Below, piece after piece: positions 1-6,735 of a stretch of 8,185 nt of DNA. Position numbers and translations under genes: made by a program. The stretch is from Chloroflexota bacterium (lineage in GTDB: Bacteria > Chloroflexota > Anaerolineae > Fen-1058), in contig JACRBO010000467.1 of assembly GCA_016219235.1 (NCBI GenBank), forward strand, positions 1-8,185, read 5' to 3'. Positions within the stretch are counted from its first letter, which is position 1. Every line of letters begins with the position of its first letter. The notes beneath the pieces were generated by a model that was not told the origin of the DNA, searched no databases, and saw only the letters and a program-made list of their open reading frames with translations.

Positions 1-125
1 CGATGGATGTCAAAACTGGCGACGTGGTGTTGTATGCCAAATACGCCGGCACCGAAGTCAAAATCGACGACCGGAAGCTGCTCATCCTCAAAGAGAGCGA
101 CATTCTGGCCATCGTTGAGAAATAA
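1..125 (+). CDS. groES: Co-chaperonin GroES, C-terminal 40 residues (5' end outside window)
   Basis: This is the end of the 10-kDa co-chaperonin that caps the GroEL ring and helps fold cytoplasmic proteins. The frame is open from the window edge and stops with TAA at 123-125. The visible 40 residues carry typical GroES tail features: a G-D-x-V-L-Y element, then [11 protein letters not shown], and the ending [12 protein letters not shown], close to the [11 protein letters not shown] ending common in the family. Roughly 55-60 residues, including the mobile loop, lie upstream of the window. groL starts 12 bp after the stop, the usual groESL arrangement, and the groL ribosome-binding site overlaps this stop codon. 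Any heat-shock promoter or CIRCE operator would be upstream and cannot be seen. The ATG at position 3 is an internal Met codon by family length, not the start. Confidence 0.93.
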   Translation, partial: MDVKTGDVVLYAKYAGTEVKIDDRKLLILKESDILAIVEK

Positions 126-137
126 AGGAAAGCACCC

Positions 138-1772
138 ATGGCAAAACAACTCATCTTCACGACCGAAGCACAGCAGGCTTTGAAGCGCGGCGTCGATATT
201 CTCGCCAGCGCCGTAGCCACGACCTTAGGCCCCAAGGGCCGCAACGTGGCGCTCGATAAGAAGTACGGCGCACCCACCGTCACTCACGATGGTGTGACCG
301 TGGCGAAGGAAATCGAATTGAAGGACCCGTATGAAAATATGGGCGCGCAGTTGCTGAAGGAAGCGGCCACCAAGACCAACGATGTGGCCGGTGACGGCAC
401 CACCACCGCGACGGTGTTGGCGCAATCGATCGTCAACGAGGGCTTGAAGAACGTGGCCGCGGGCGCGAATCCCATGCAGATCAAGCACGGTCTGGAACTG
501 GCGACCGATGCGGTGGTAGCCGCGATCAAGAAGATGAGCACGCCCGTCCTGGACAAGCACGAGATCGCCAACGTCGCGTCGATCTCGGCCGCCGACACCG
601 AAATCGGCGACCTGATCGCCGAAGTGATGGATAAGGTCGGCAAGGATGGCGTCGTCACGGTCGAGGAAAGCAAAGGCCGCGAGTTCGAGACCGAATACGT
701 GGAAGGCATGCAGTTCGATCGGGGTTATATCAGTCCCTATTTCGTCACCAATCCCGAAGCGATGGAAGCCGTCATCGAGAATCCCTACGTGTTGATCCAC
801 GACAAGAAGATTAGCGCCGCTACGGATATTGTGCCATTGATGGAGAAGCTGCTCCAGAAGGGCAAGCGCGAGCTCGTCGTGATTGCTGAAGATATCGACG
901 GTGAAGCGCTGGCGACGCTGGTGCTGAACAAACTGCGCGGCACGTTCAACCTGCTGGCCGTGAAGGCCCCAGGCTTTGGCGATCGACGCAAGGCGACCTT
1001 GCAAGACATCGCCGTGTTGACGGGTGGGACGCTCATCACCGAGGAACTGGGGCGCAAACTGGAGACGGTCACGATCGAGGATTTGGGACAGGCCGCCAAG
1101 ATTCAATCGGACAAAGACAACACGACCATCATCGAAGGCAAGGGCAACCAGACGGACATCAAGGGCCGCATCGCGCAGATCAAAGTCGAGGTCGAGAACA
1201 CCACCAGCGATTACGACAAAGAGAAACTGCAAGAGCGACTGGCAAAGTTGTCGGGCGGCGTGGCCATCATCCGCGTGGGCGCGGCCACCGAAACCGAATT
1301 GAAGGAAAAGAAGCATCGCGTGGAAGACGCGCTCAGCGCGACCCGCGCCGCCGTTGAGGAAGGCATCGTGCCCGGTGGCGGTGTGGCGCTGGTCAACGCG
1401 ATTGCGGCGTTGGCTGATCTCAAGTCCAGCGAGGCCGACATCCAGACGGGCATCACCATCATGCGCCGCGCGCTCGAAGAGCCGATGCGGCGTATCGCCA
1501 GCAATTCCGGCCAGGATGGCGCCGTCATCATTGACACTGTCCGCCGCATGGCAAAGGCGCAGGATAACCACAATCTGGGTTACAACGTGTTGAGCGGCGA
1601 GTTTGAAGATATGGTCAAGAGCGGCATCATCGACCCGGCCAAGGTCACGCGCAGCGCGGTTGAGAACGCGGCCAGCATCGCGGCCATGATCCTGACCACC
1701 GATGCGCTGATTACCGATGTGCCGGAGAAGAATCCGCCCAACATGATGCCGCCCGGCGGCGGCGAGTATTAG
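138..1772 (+). CDS. groL: Chaperonin GroEL (Hsp60), 544 aa
   Basis: This is the large subunit of the group I chaperonin, a cytoplasmic double-ring ATPase that folds proteins with GroES. Full length (544 aa) matches the family. Visible signatures are GPKGRNV at 31-37, the nucleotide-binding DVAGDGTTT at 82-90, the apical APGFGDRR at 277-284, the catalytic Asp at 397 in VEDAL (equivalent to E. coli Asp398), and VPGGG at 411-415 in the equatorial domain. The start is supported by AAAGGAAAG at 124-132, five bases before the ATG. The tail is short and ends MMPPGGGEY instead of a run of GGM repeats. It is the second gene of a groESL operon. A csbD-like gene follows 53 bp downstream with only a weak 5-bp hairpin between (GACGC 1789-1793, GCGTC 1797-1801), so read-through is plausible. 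Identification is secure; whether the genome has other groEL copies is unknown. Confidence 0.98.
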   Translation: MAKQLIFTTEAQQALKRGVDILASAVATTLGPKGRNVALDKKYGAPTVTHDGVTVAKEIELKDPYENMGAQLLKEAATKTNDVAGDGTTTATVLAQSIVNEGLKNVAAGANPMQIKHGLELATDAVVAAIKKMSTPVLDKHEIANVASISAADTEIGDLIAEVMDKVGKDGVVTVEESKGREFETEYVEGMQFDRGYISPYFVTNPEAMEAVIENPYVLIHDKKISAATDIVPLMEKLLQKGKRELVVIAEDIDGEALATLVLNKLRGTFNLLAVKAPGFGDRRKATLQDIAVLTGGTLITEELGRKLETVTIEDLGQAAKIQSDKDNTTIIEGKGNQTDIKGRIAQIKVEVENTTSDYDKEKLQERLAKLSGGVAIIRVGAATETELKEKKHRVEDALSATRAAVEEGIVPGGGVALVNAIAALADLKSSEADIQTGITIMRRALEEPMRRIASNSGQDGAVIIDTVRRMAKAQDNHNLGYNVLSGEFEDMVKSGIIDPAKVTRSAVENAASIAAMILTTDALITDVPEKNPPNMMPPGGGEY

Positions 1773-1825
1773 CGCAGTCGAGCGGCAGGACGCGCGGCGT
1801 CAACGCTTTATGAGGAGAAACTCAG

Positions 1826-2053
1826 ATGGATACGACTAAGGGTTTGTCATACAGCCGATGGTACGAGCTCAAAGGTCAAGTGCGTCAGACCTTTGCCAAA
1901 CTCACCGCCGACGACGTCGAGCAGCTAAGCGGCGGAATGGATGACCTGGCCGGGATGGTGCAGCACAGGTACGGCTACACCCGCTCTCAGGCCGACATCG
2001 CCGTTAACAACTGGTTGCGCAGCATCAACAACAAAGCTCACGCCAAAGCCTGA
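1826..2053 (+). CDS. CsbD-like stress protein, copy 1 (75 aa)
   Basis: This is a small hydrophilic protein of the CsbD family (E. coli YjbJ and B. subtilis CsbD are relatives). The family is often induced by general or osmotic stress, and its molecular function is unsettled. The family pattern is visible in order: W12 and the LKGQVRQ stretch at 15-21, then FAKLTADDVEQLSGG at 23-37, then a D-x-L-x-G element at 40-43, then HRYGYTRSQADI at 47-58, and the terminal NNWLRS at 61-66. The length matches family members of about 60-80 aa. GAGGAG at 1812-1817 lies 8 bases before the ATG and fixes the start. No signal peptide or membrane segment is present. It aligns colinearly with the next gene, so the two probably arose by tandem duplication. 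Position behind groL suggests stress co-expression; this is inferred from spacing only. Confidence 0.88.
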   Translation: MDTTKGLSYSRWYELKGQVRQTFAKLTADDVEQLSGGMDDLAGMVQHRYGYTRSQADIAVNNWLRSINNKAHAKA

Positions 2054-2172
2054 CCACCGATCGGCCGGCCCGGCACCGACGAAACGACTGGCGCTACACG
2101 CAATCCACGCCAGTGCGCCACACCGCAGTCAGACCTCGCCCGGCGTGGGGCGCAGCGCCAGGAAAGATTCAC
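2054..2172 (+). other. csbD1-csbD2 intergenic leader with competing inverted repeats
   Basis: This 119-bp gap contains a 7-bp perfect inverted repeat (ACTGGCG 2087-2093 with CGCCAGT 2108-2114). The overlapping TGGCGC at 2089-2094 could instead pair with GCGCCA at 2115-2120 or with GCGCCA at 2155-2160. The last of these touches the ribosome-binding site of the second csbD gene. No T-tract follows any stem, so a terminator is not supported. The stems are GC-rich in GC-rich DNA and may be chance; a leader structure affecting translation is one possibility. Confidence 0.3.
2160..2166 (+). promoter_or_regulatory. Ribosome-binding site of csbD copy 2
   Basis: AGGAAAG lies 6 bases before the ATG at 2173. 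It decides the start of the second CsbD-like gene: the frame is open back to an ATG at 2113, but the 20 extra residues lack family similarity and that ATG has no comparable site. Confidence 0.75.
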
Positions 2173-2427
2173 ATGGACGCGAACCAGGACATCTTACAAG
2201 GCACATGGCCGGAGATCAAAGCCCGGGTGAAACAGCAGTGGGGCAAGCTCACTGACGATGACCTCACCCGGCTGAGCGGCAAAACGGCCGAGCTCGTCGA
2301 CGTTTTGCGACAGCGCTACGGCTACGGCCAGGCCCAGGCCGAAATCGAAATTGACAGCTGGCTGCGCGCCCGCATTCCGTACACTGCCATTCGCCCCGTC
2401 GTGGTCAAGCCGACGGCTGGCAAGTAA
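2173..2427 (+). CDS. CsbD-like stress protein, copy 2 (84 aa)
   Basis: This is a second CsbD-family protein, closer to the textbook pattern than copy 1. It has W12, then the charged helix IKARVKQQWGKLTDDDL at 15-31, which closely resembles E. coli YjbJ. LSGK follows at 34-37, RQRYGYGQAQAEIEI at 46-60, and SWLRARI at 62-68. A 16-residue extension rich in Pro, Val and Lys (69-84) goes beyond the usual family end. The chosen start agrees with copy 1, as W12 and the RYGY motif fall at identical positions in both proteins. Family members are cytoplasmic stress-induced proteins without known catalysis. It lies 119 bp after copy 1 and 87 bp before the RRM gene, in the same direction. A third, truncated copy lies at 3404-3493. 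Family assignment is firm; function remains open. Confidence 0.93.
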   Translation: MDANQDILQGTWPEIKARVKQQWGKLTDDDLTRLSGKTAELVDVLRQRYGYGQAQAEIEIDSWLRARIPYTAIRPVVVKPTAGK

Positions 2428-2500
2428 ATGATGTGTGACCCGGCGGGTAAAGTCTCAACCCGGATCGCATTTTCATTCCGACGAACAACGAGCAACTTTT

Positions 2501-2506
2501 AAGGAG
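2501..2506 (+). promoter_or_regulatory. Ribosome-binding site of the RRM gene
   Basis: AAGGAG lies 8 bases before the ATG at 2515 and 5 bases before an in-frame GTG at 2512. The spacing and the usual preference for ATG favour 2515. The 87-bp leader holds only a weak 5-bp stem (CGGGT 2444-2448 with ACCCG 2458-2462). Confidence 0.75.
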
Positions 2507-2514
2507 AGTCTGTG

Positions 2515-2805
2515 ATGGAAGCAAAACTGTATGTAGGCAATTTGTCGTACACGACCTCGGAAGATGAACTGCGCACCCTGTTCACGCAGGCGGGCACAGT
2601 CGTATCTGTGGCGGTGATCAAAGATCGTGATACCGGCACCTCGAAGGGCTTTGGGTTTGTCGAAATGACAAGCCAGGTGGACGCCCAAAAAGCGATCAGT
2701 CTGTTCAATGAGTACAAGCTGGGTGAGCGCCCGTTAACGGTGAATCTGGCCAAACCGCGCGTCGAGCGCAGCACGCGCAGCGGCGGCAGCGACCGCAGGT
2801 TCTAG
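2515..2805 (+). CDS. Small RRM-type RNA-binding protein (96 aa)
   Basis: This is a single RNA-recognition-motif protein, predicted to bind single-stranded RNA in the cytoplasm. RNP2 is LYVGNL at 5-10 and RNP1 is KGFGFVEM at 44-51, with the aromatic residues that stack on RNA bases (Y6, F46, F48) present. The beta-alpha-beta-beta-alpha-beta order fills residues 4-80, and a short Arg/Gly/Ser-rich tail (82-96, ending SGGSDRRF) follows. Size and layout match bacterial Rbp proteins, which in cyanobacteria are often cold-regulated and in other phyla are scattered. The ATG at 2515 is preferred over the overlapping GTG at 2512. It sits between csbD copy 2 and the CarD-like gene, on the same strand, 51 bp before the latter with no terminator between. 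This suggests a post-transcriptional role in the stress cluster, but target RNAs are unknown. Confidence 0.94.
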   Translation: MEAKLYVGNLSYTTSEDELRTLFTQAGTVVSVAVIKDRDTGTSKGFGFVEMTSQVDAQKAISLFNEYKLGERPLTVNLAKPRVERSTRSGGSDRRF

Positions 2806-2856
2806 CCAGCGGCGCTACCCGAATCAGTCTCGATCGTCCCGCACAAGGAGTGCTTA

Positions 2857-3357
2857 ATGGAGTTCAAAACAGGCGACGATGTTGTCCACCCCAACTATGG
2901 CGTGGGCAACATCGTGCGGTTGGAAGAACGAGAACTCGCCACCCGTGGTCGGCGTTGGTACTATGTCCTGGCGATCGGCTCGGCCACGGTCTGGATGCCG
3001 GTGCAGGCAGACGGCTCATCGCCTTTGCGCGCCGTCACCCGCAAACAAGACCTTGAGCATTATCGCACCGTGCTGCGCAGTCAACCGACGCTGCTCATTC
3101 GTGATTTCAGAAAGCGGAATCTTGAACTCCTCGACCGCCTCGCCCATAGCTCGTTTCAGGTCATGTGTGAAGTCGTCCGTGATCTGACCGCGCTCGGCTG
3201 GAATCGCACCATGGGTGAGACCGACGCCACGCTGCTCAAGAGAGTCCGCGAAAATCTCTGGCGGGAATGGGCGGCGGCCGCCGGCCAATCCAACCTGGAA
3301 GCGGTTCAGGAAGTTGGGGCGTTGCTGTATGCCGGCCAGGTGGCCTACAAAGTCTAG
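2857..3357 (+). CDS. CarD/CdnL-family transcriptional regulator (166 aa)
   Basis: This is a CarD_CdnL_TRCF-type protein. Family members bind the RNA polymerase beta subunit through an N-terminal Tudor-like domain and stabilise the open promoter complex. The N-terminal hallmark is clear: F3, then TGDDVVHPNYGVGNIV at 5-20 and the strand RRWYYVLAI at 32-40. Residues about 65-166 are helical and charged, as in the DNA-contacting C-terminal domain, with an Arg/Trp-rich stretch (RVRENLWREW at 129-138). At 166 aa it is near the usual family length of about 160-170. AAGGAG at 2845-2850 lies 6 bases before the ATG. It is the last gene of the stress cluster: a strong hairpin starts 7 bases after the stop. 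The N-terminal match is firm. The C-terminal half is less typical, so its DNA-binding mode is uncertain. Confidence 0.87.
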   Translation: MEFKTGDDVVHPNYGVGNIVRLEERELATRGRRWYYVLAIGSATVWMPVQADGSSPLRAVTRKQDLEHYRTVLRSQPTLLIRDFRKRNLELLDRLAHSSFQVMCEVVRDLTALGWNRTMGETDATLLKRVRENLWREWAAAAGQSNLEAVQEVGALLYAGQVAYKV

Positions 3358-3363
3358 CCCATG

Positions 3364-3397
3364 ACCGCCTCGCTGCACGGCATGGCAGCGAGGCGGT
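3364..3397 (+). terminator. Perfect 13-bp hairpin after the CarD-like gene
   Basis: ACCGCCTCGCTGC (3364-3376) and GCAGCGAGGCGGT (3385-3397) form a perfect stem around an 8-base loop, starting 7 bases after the CarD-like stop. It is followed by TCTG rather than a run of T, so it is not a canonical intrinsic terminator. It could still define the transcript 3' end, act as a bidirectional attenuator, or protect the mRNA from 3' decay. Its position at the boundary between two functional blocks favours a 3'-end role. Confidence 0.5.
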
Positions 3398-3403
3398 TCT
3401 GCC

Positions 3404-3493
3404 GGGCCGCAGCCGTTGATGTGGCTGCGCTATCGCTATGGCCGCGTCGAAGCCGATATGGAAATTCGCAACTGGCTGCGCCACTCACATTAG
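3404..3493 (+). pseudogene. C-terminal remnant of a third CsbD-like gene
   Basis: The frame ending in TAG at 3491-3493 encodes RYRYGRVEADMEIRNWLR, then HSH. Against the two intact CsbD proteins upstream this 18-residue block matches about 10 of 18 positions in each, including R-Y-x-Y, A-[DE] and the diagnostic W-L-R end. The N-terminal two thirds (W, LTDDD and G-K elements) are absent; the same frame upstream reads through the hairpin into unrelated sequence and meets TGA at 3362-3364. It is therefore a truncated copy, probably left by deletion after a third duplication. A short ATG frame from 3419 (24 aa) exists, but no ribosome-binding site was seen, so a functional micro-protein is less likely. 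The stop codon overlaps the Shine-Dalgarno sequence of the glycosyltransferase gene. Confidence 0.72.
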
Positions 3494-3496
3494 GAG
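3492..3496 (+). promoter_or_regulatory. Ribosome-binding site of the glycosyltransferase, overlapping the CsbD remnant stop
   Basis: AGGAG lies 9 bases before the ATG at 3506 and shares bases with the TAG stop (3491-3493) of the CsbD stub. It supports 3506 over the internal Met13 (3542), which has no comparable site. No clear -35/-10 promoter was found in 3398-3491. Confidence 0.7.
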
Positions 3497-3505
3497 CCAA
3501 GCTGT

Positions 3506-5788
3506 ATGGATTACACCCCCACCCTGTCAACCATCAACCGCATGGCCTTCATCGGCAACTATCTGCCGCGCCAGTGCGGCATTGCCACGTTCACGACGGA
3601 CCTGTGTGAGGCCATGGCGGCCGAATACAGCGAGACGACCTGCATCGCCCTGCCCGTCAACGATACCGAAGCGGGCTACGCTTATCCGCCGCGCGTGCGC
3701 TTCGAATTGACTGAAAAAGACATCGATTCGTATCGCCGCGCCGCCGACTTTCTGAACATCAACAATGTCGATCTGGTCAGCCTGCAATTCGAATATGGCA
3801 TCTTCGGCGGGCGAGCGGGCGGTCATATCCTGGCGCTGCTGCGCGAACTGCGTATGCCCATCGTCACGACGCTGCACACGATTCTGCGCGAGCCTGATCC
3901 CGATCAACGCCGCGTGCTGGAAGAAGTCGCGGCCCTCTCAGACCGATTGGTCGTCATGAGCGATCGCGGCTGCGAGTACTTACAGGAGATCTACCACGTG
4001 GCGCCAGAGAAGATCGACGTGATCCCGCACGGTATCCCGGATGTGCCCTTCGTCGATCCCAGTTTCCACAAAGACCTGTTCGGCGTCGAAGGCAAGATCG
4101 TCTTGCTCAGCTTCGGCCTGCTCTCGGCCAACAAAGGCATCGAGCACGTCATCGCCGCGCTGCCCGCGATCGTCGAGCGGTATCCGAATGTGGTGTACCT
4201 GATCCTCGGCGCGACCCATCCGCACGTCATTCAGCATGAAGGCGAATCGTATCGGCTGTCGCTGCAATGGCTGGCGCAAGAAAAAGGCGTAGAAAGCAAC
4301 GTGATTTTCTACAATCGCTTTGTCAGCCTGCCAGAACTCAACGAGTTCATCGGCGCGGCCGACATCTACATCACGCCTTATCTCAACGCACAGCAAATCG
4401 TCTCGGGCACGTTGGCGTATACCCTCGGTGCAGGCAAGGCTGTGATCTCGACGCCCTATTGGTATGCTGAAGAGATGTTGGCCGACGGTCGTGGCGCGTT
4501 AGTGCCGTTCAAAGATCCTGCCGCATTAGCCGATCAAGTGATCGATCTGTTGGACAATGAAGCCCGGCGCCACGCCATGCGCAAGCGCGCCTATCTGTTT
4601 GGTCGGGCGATGGTCTGGCCGCAGGTCGCGCGCCGTTACATGGAGAGTTTCGATCGGGCGCGAGCTGAACGCCGGCATTTCATCCCGCCCGGTTTTACGG
4701 CCAGAGCGCTCGATCAACATCCGGGCGAACTGCCTCCGCTCAGACTCGATCATTTGCGTCACATGACTGACGAGACCGGCATGTTGCAGCACGCCATCTT
4801 CACCGTGCCCAACTATCGCGAAGGTTACACCACCGATGACAACGCCCGCGCCCTGATGGTCAGCGCGTTGTTAGAGGCCCTGGGCAATGGCGAGGCGCTT
4901 GAATTCGCCTCGCGCTATCTGGCCTTCATCTGGTATGCCTTCAATACCGACACCGGGCGCTTTCGCAATTTCATGGACTATCAACGGCACTGGCTGGAAG
5001 ATGGCGGCTCCGACGATAGTCATGGCCGCGCCCTGTGGGCGCTGGGAACGGTGCTGGGCCGATCGAATGCGCCCGCCTTACAGAGCATGGCCGGTCGCGT
5101 GTTCGAGCAAGCGCTGCCCGCCATTCTCGACACGACCAGCCCACGCGCCTGGGCTTTCGCCCTCATCGGCATCCACGAATACCTGCAGCGCTTTGCGGGT
5201 GATCGGCGTGCCGGGCAAGTGCGTGAAGATTTAGCAGGACGACTGTTGACCCTGTATCAACATCATCGCACCGCTGAGTGGCGTTGGTTCGAACCGAGCC
5301 TGACCTATTGCAGCGCGGCGCTGCCGCATGCCTTACTCATGTGCGGCCAATCGATCCCGGATGAGGCGATGACAGCCGCGGGACTGGAGTCGCTGACGTG
5401 GTTGACTTCGGTGCAGCGCGGCGCGGCGGGTCACTTCGTCCCGATCGGTTCCAACGGTTTTTACGAACGCGACGGCGAACGCGCCCGTTTCGATCAACAA
5501 CCGGTGGAAGCGCAGGCGATGGTCTCAGCCTGTCTCGAAGCCTATCGGCTCACGGGCGACAAACGCTGGCGCAAGGAAGCGCGCCGCGCCTTTGAGTGGT
5601 TCCTCGGTCGCAACGATCTGAATCTGCCCATCTATGATCCGACGACGGGCGGCTGCCGCGACGGGCTGCACCCCGATCGGGCCAACGAGAATCAAGGCGC
5701 GGAATCGACGCTGGCTTTTCTTCAATCGTTACTGGAATTGCGTTTAGCGGAAAATACGCCGCTTACAACGGAGACTCACACGCCATGA
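3506..5788 (+). CDS. Two-domain GT4-type glycosyltransferase with C-terminal helical-barrel-like domain (760 aa)
   Basis: Residues 12-385 look like a GT-B fold retaining glycosyltransferase of family GT4, transferring a sugar from a nucleotide donor. Visible are the N-terminal IGNYLPRQCGIATFT at 16-30, the domain link with IPHGIPD at 173-179, and the donor-domain start LLSFGLLSANKGIEH at 200-214. The acceptor-type HTILREPD is at 124-131. The usual GT4 E-x7-E donor motif is not seen; that region reads QIVSGTLAYTLGAGK at 297-311, then STPYWYAEEML. Residues about 405-750 form a second helical domain with repeated motifs: TTDDNARAL 442-450, DDSHGRALWALG 503-514, WRWFEPSLTY 592-601, VEAQAMVSACLEAY 667-680 and NENQGAESTLAFL 727-739, like an (alpha/alpha)-barrel sugar enzyme. 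No signal peptide or membrane helix is evident, so it is probably cytoplasmic. It overlaps the GH130 gene by 4 bp. Donor and product are not readable; mannose is an inference from GH130. Confidence 0.87.
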   Translation: MDYTPTLSTINRMAFIGNYLPRQCGIATFTTDLCEAMAAEYSETTCIALPVNDTEAGYAYPPRVRFELTEKDIDSYRRAADFLNINNVDLVSLQFEYGIFGGRAGGHILALLRELRMPIVTTLHTILREPDPDQRRVLEEVAALSDRLVVMSDRGCEYLQEIYHVAPEKIDVIPHGIPDVPFVDPSFHKDLFGVEGKIVLLSFGLLSANKGIEHVIAALPAIVERYPNVVYLILGATHPHVIQHEGESYRLSLQWLAQEKGVESNVIFYNRFVSLPELNEFIGAADIYITPYLNAQQIVSGTLAYTLGAGKAVISTPYWYAEEMLADGRGALVPFKDPAALADQVIDLLDNEARRHAMRKRAYLFGRAMVWPQVARRYMESFDRARAERRHFIPPGFTARALDQHPGELPPLRLDHLRHMTDETGMLQHAIFTVPNYREGYTTDDNARALMVSALLEALGNGEALEFASRYLAFIWYAFNTDTGRFRNFMDYQRHWLEDGGSDDSHGRALWALGTVLGRSNAPALQSMAGRVFEQALPAILDTTSPRAWAFALIGIHEYLQRFAGDRRAGQVREDLAGRLLTLYQHHRTAEWRWFEPSLTYCSAALPHALLMCGQSIPDEAMTAAGLESLTWLTSVQRGAAGHFVPIGSNGFYERDGERARFDQQPVEAQAMVSACLEAYRLTGDKRWRKEARRAFEWFLGRNDLNLPIYDPTTGGCRDGLHPDRANENQGAESTLAFLQSLLELRLAENTPLTTETHTP

Positions 5789-6726
5789 ACCAGCACCATC
5801 CAGAACTCCTGCGCCGTCACAAACTCAATCCTATCTTGACCGCGGCCGATTGGCCCTATCCCATCAACAGCGTCTTCAATGCCGGGGCGACGTTGCTGCC
5901 CGATGGCACGACGTTGCTCTTGTGTCGCGTCGAAGATCGGCGCGGCCTGTCGCACCTGTGTGTAGCACGGTCGGCCAATGGCATCGATGAGTGGCACATC
6001 GACTCTCCGCCGACCCTCTTGCCCGATCCCGATCATTACCCGGAAGAACTGTGGGGCATCGAGGACCCGCGCATCACCTTCATCCCTGAATTGCAAAAGT
6101 ATGCCGTCGTCTACACGGCCTACTCGCGCGACGGCCCCGGCGTCGCGCTGGCCTTCACCGAAGATTTTCAGCAGTTCGAACGGTTCGGCGTGATCATGTC
6201 GCCGGAAGACAAAGATGCCGCGCTGCTGCCGCATAAGATTGGCGGCCACTGGGCGCTGATCCATCGGCCGGTCAGCGGGCCGCGCGCCCACATCTGGATC
6301 TCGTACTCGGCTGATCTTCGTCACTGGGGCAGCCACAAGCTGATGCTGGAAGCGCGGCTGGGCGCGTGGTGGGACGCGAACAAGATCGGTCTCTCCTCGC
6401 CGCCCATCGAAACGCCGCAGGGCTGGCTGGTGATTTATCACGGCGTCAAGCAGACCGCGGCGGGGTGCATCTACCGGCTGGGGCTGGCGTTGTTTGATCT
6501 GAACACGCCCGAGAAGTGTCTCAAACGCGGCGATGAATGGATCTTCGGCCCGGAAGCGCCGTACGAACAGCACGGCGATGTAGGCTACGTCGTCTTTCCA
6601 TGCGGCTACACTTTAGCGCCCGACGGTGACACCCTGCATGTGTATTACGGCGCAGCGGATAGCAGCATCGCCCTCGCCACCGGCAGTGTGCGGGCTATGC
6701 AGGAATGGCTGGATCAACACGGGTAG
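5785..6726 (+). CDS. GH130-family beta-mannoside phosphorylase/glycosidase (313 aa)
   Basis: This is a five-bladed beta-propeller enzyme of family GH130. Most characterised members phosphorolyse beta-mannosidic bonds (beta-1,4 or beta-1,2) to mannose 1-phosphate; a minority hydrolyse. Conserved blocks are INSVFNAGA 27-35, CRVEDRRG 47-54, the GIEDPR motif 91-96 whose Asp94 is the probable general acid, SPEDKDAALLP 139-149, HRP 160-162, WWDANKIG 195-202, IYHGV 217-221 and YYGAAD 287-292. Arg48, Lys200 and His219 fall where phosphorylases carry basic phosphate-site residues, which favours phosphorolysis over hydrolysis, although subfamily and linkage cannot be fixed by eye. There is no signal peptide, so it is cytoplasmic. 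Its ATG overlaps the glycosyltransferase stop (ATGA, 5785-5788) with GGAG at 5770-5773, indicating translational coupling. Together they suggest paired synthesis and recycling of an intracellular mannose-containing glycan. Confidence 0.9.
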   Translation: MNQHHPELLRRHKLNPILTAADWPYPINSVFNAGATLLPDGTTLLLCRVEDRRGLSHLCVARSANGIDEWHIDSPPTLLPDPDHYPEELWGIEDPRITFIPELQKYAVVYTAYSRDGPGVALAFTEDFQQFERFGVIMSPEDKDAALLPHKIGGHWALIHRPVSGPRAHIWISYSADLRHWGSHKLMLEARLGAWWDANKIGLSSPPIETPQGWLVIYHGVKQTAAGCIYRLGLALFDLNTPEKCLKRGDEWIFGPEAPYEQHGDVGYVVFPCGYTLAPDGDTLHVYYGAADSSIALATGSVRAMQEWLDQHG

Positions 6727-6735
6727 AGGGCGGCG

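Noticed and set aside
225..1571. 448-codon open frame antisense to groL
   Set aside because: It mirrors the codon structure of groL in GC-rich DNA, shows no recognisable family, and groL on the other strand is certain.
2113..2172. Extended start of the second CsbD protein at ATG 2113
   Set aside because: The 20 extra residues have no counterpart in copy 1 or the family, and the AGGAAAG site favours 2173.
2436..2475. Terminator between csbD copy 2 and the RRM gene
   Set aside because: Only a 5-bp stem (2444-2448 with 2458-2462) is present, and the TTTT is separated from it by several bases.
5776..6573. 265-codon open frame antisense to the GH130 gene
   Set aside because: It is Arg/Asp/Gln-rich with no family pattern, and every conserved GH130 motif lies on the + strand.
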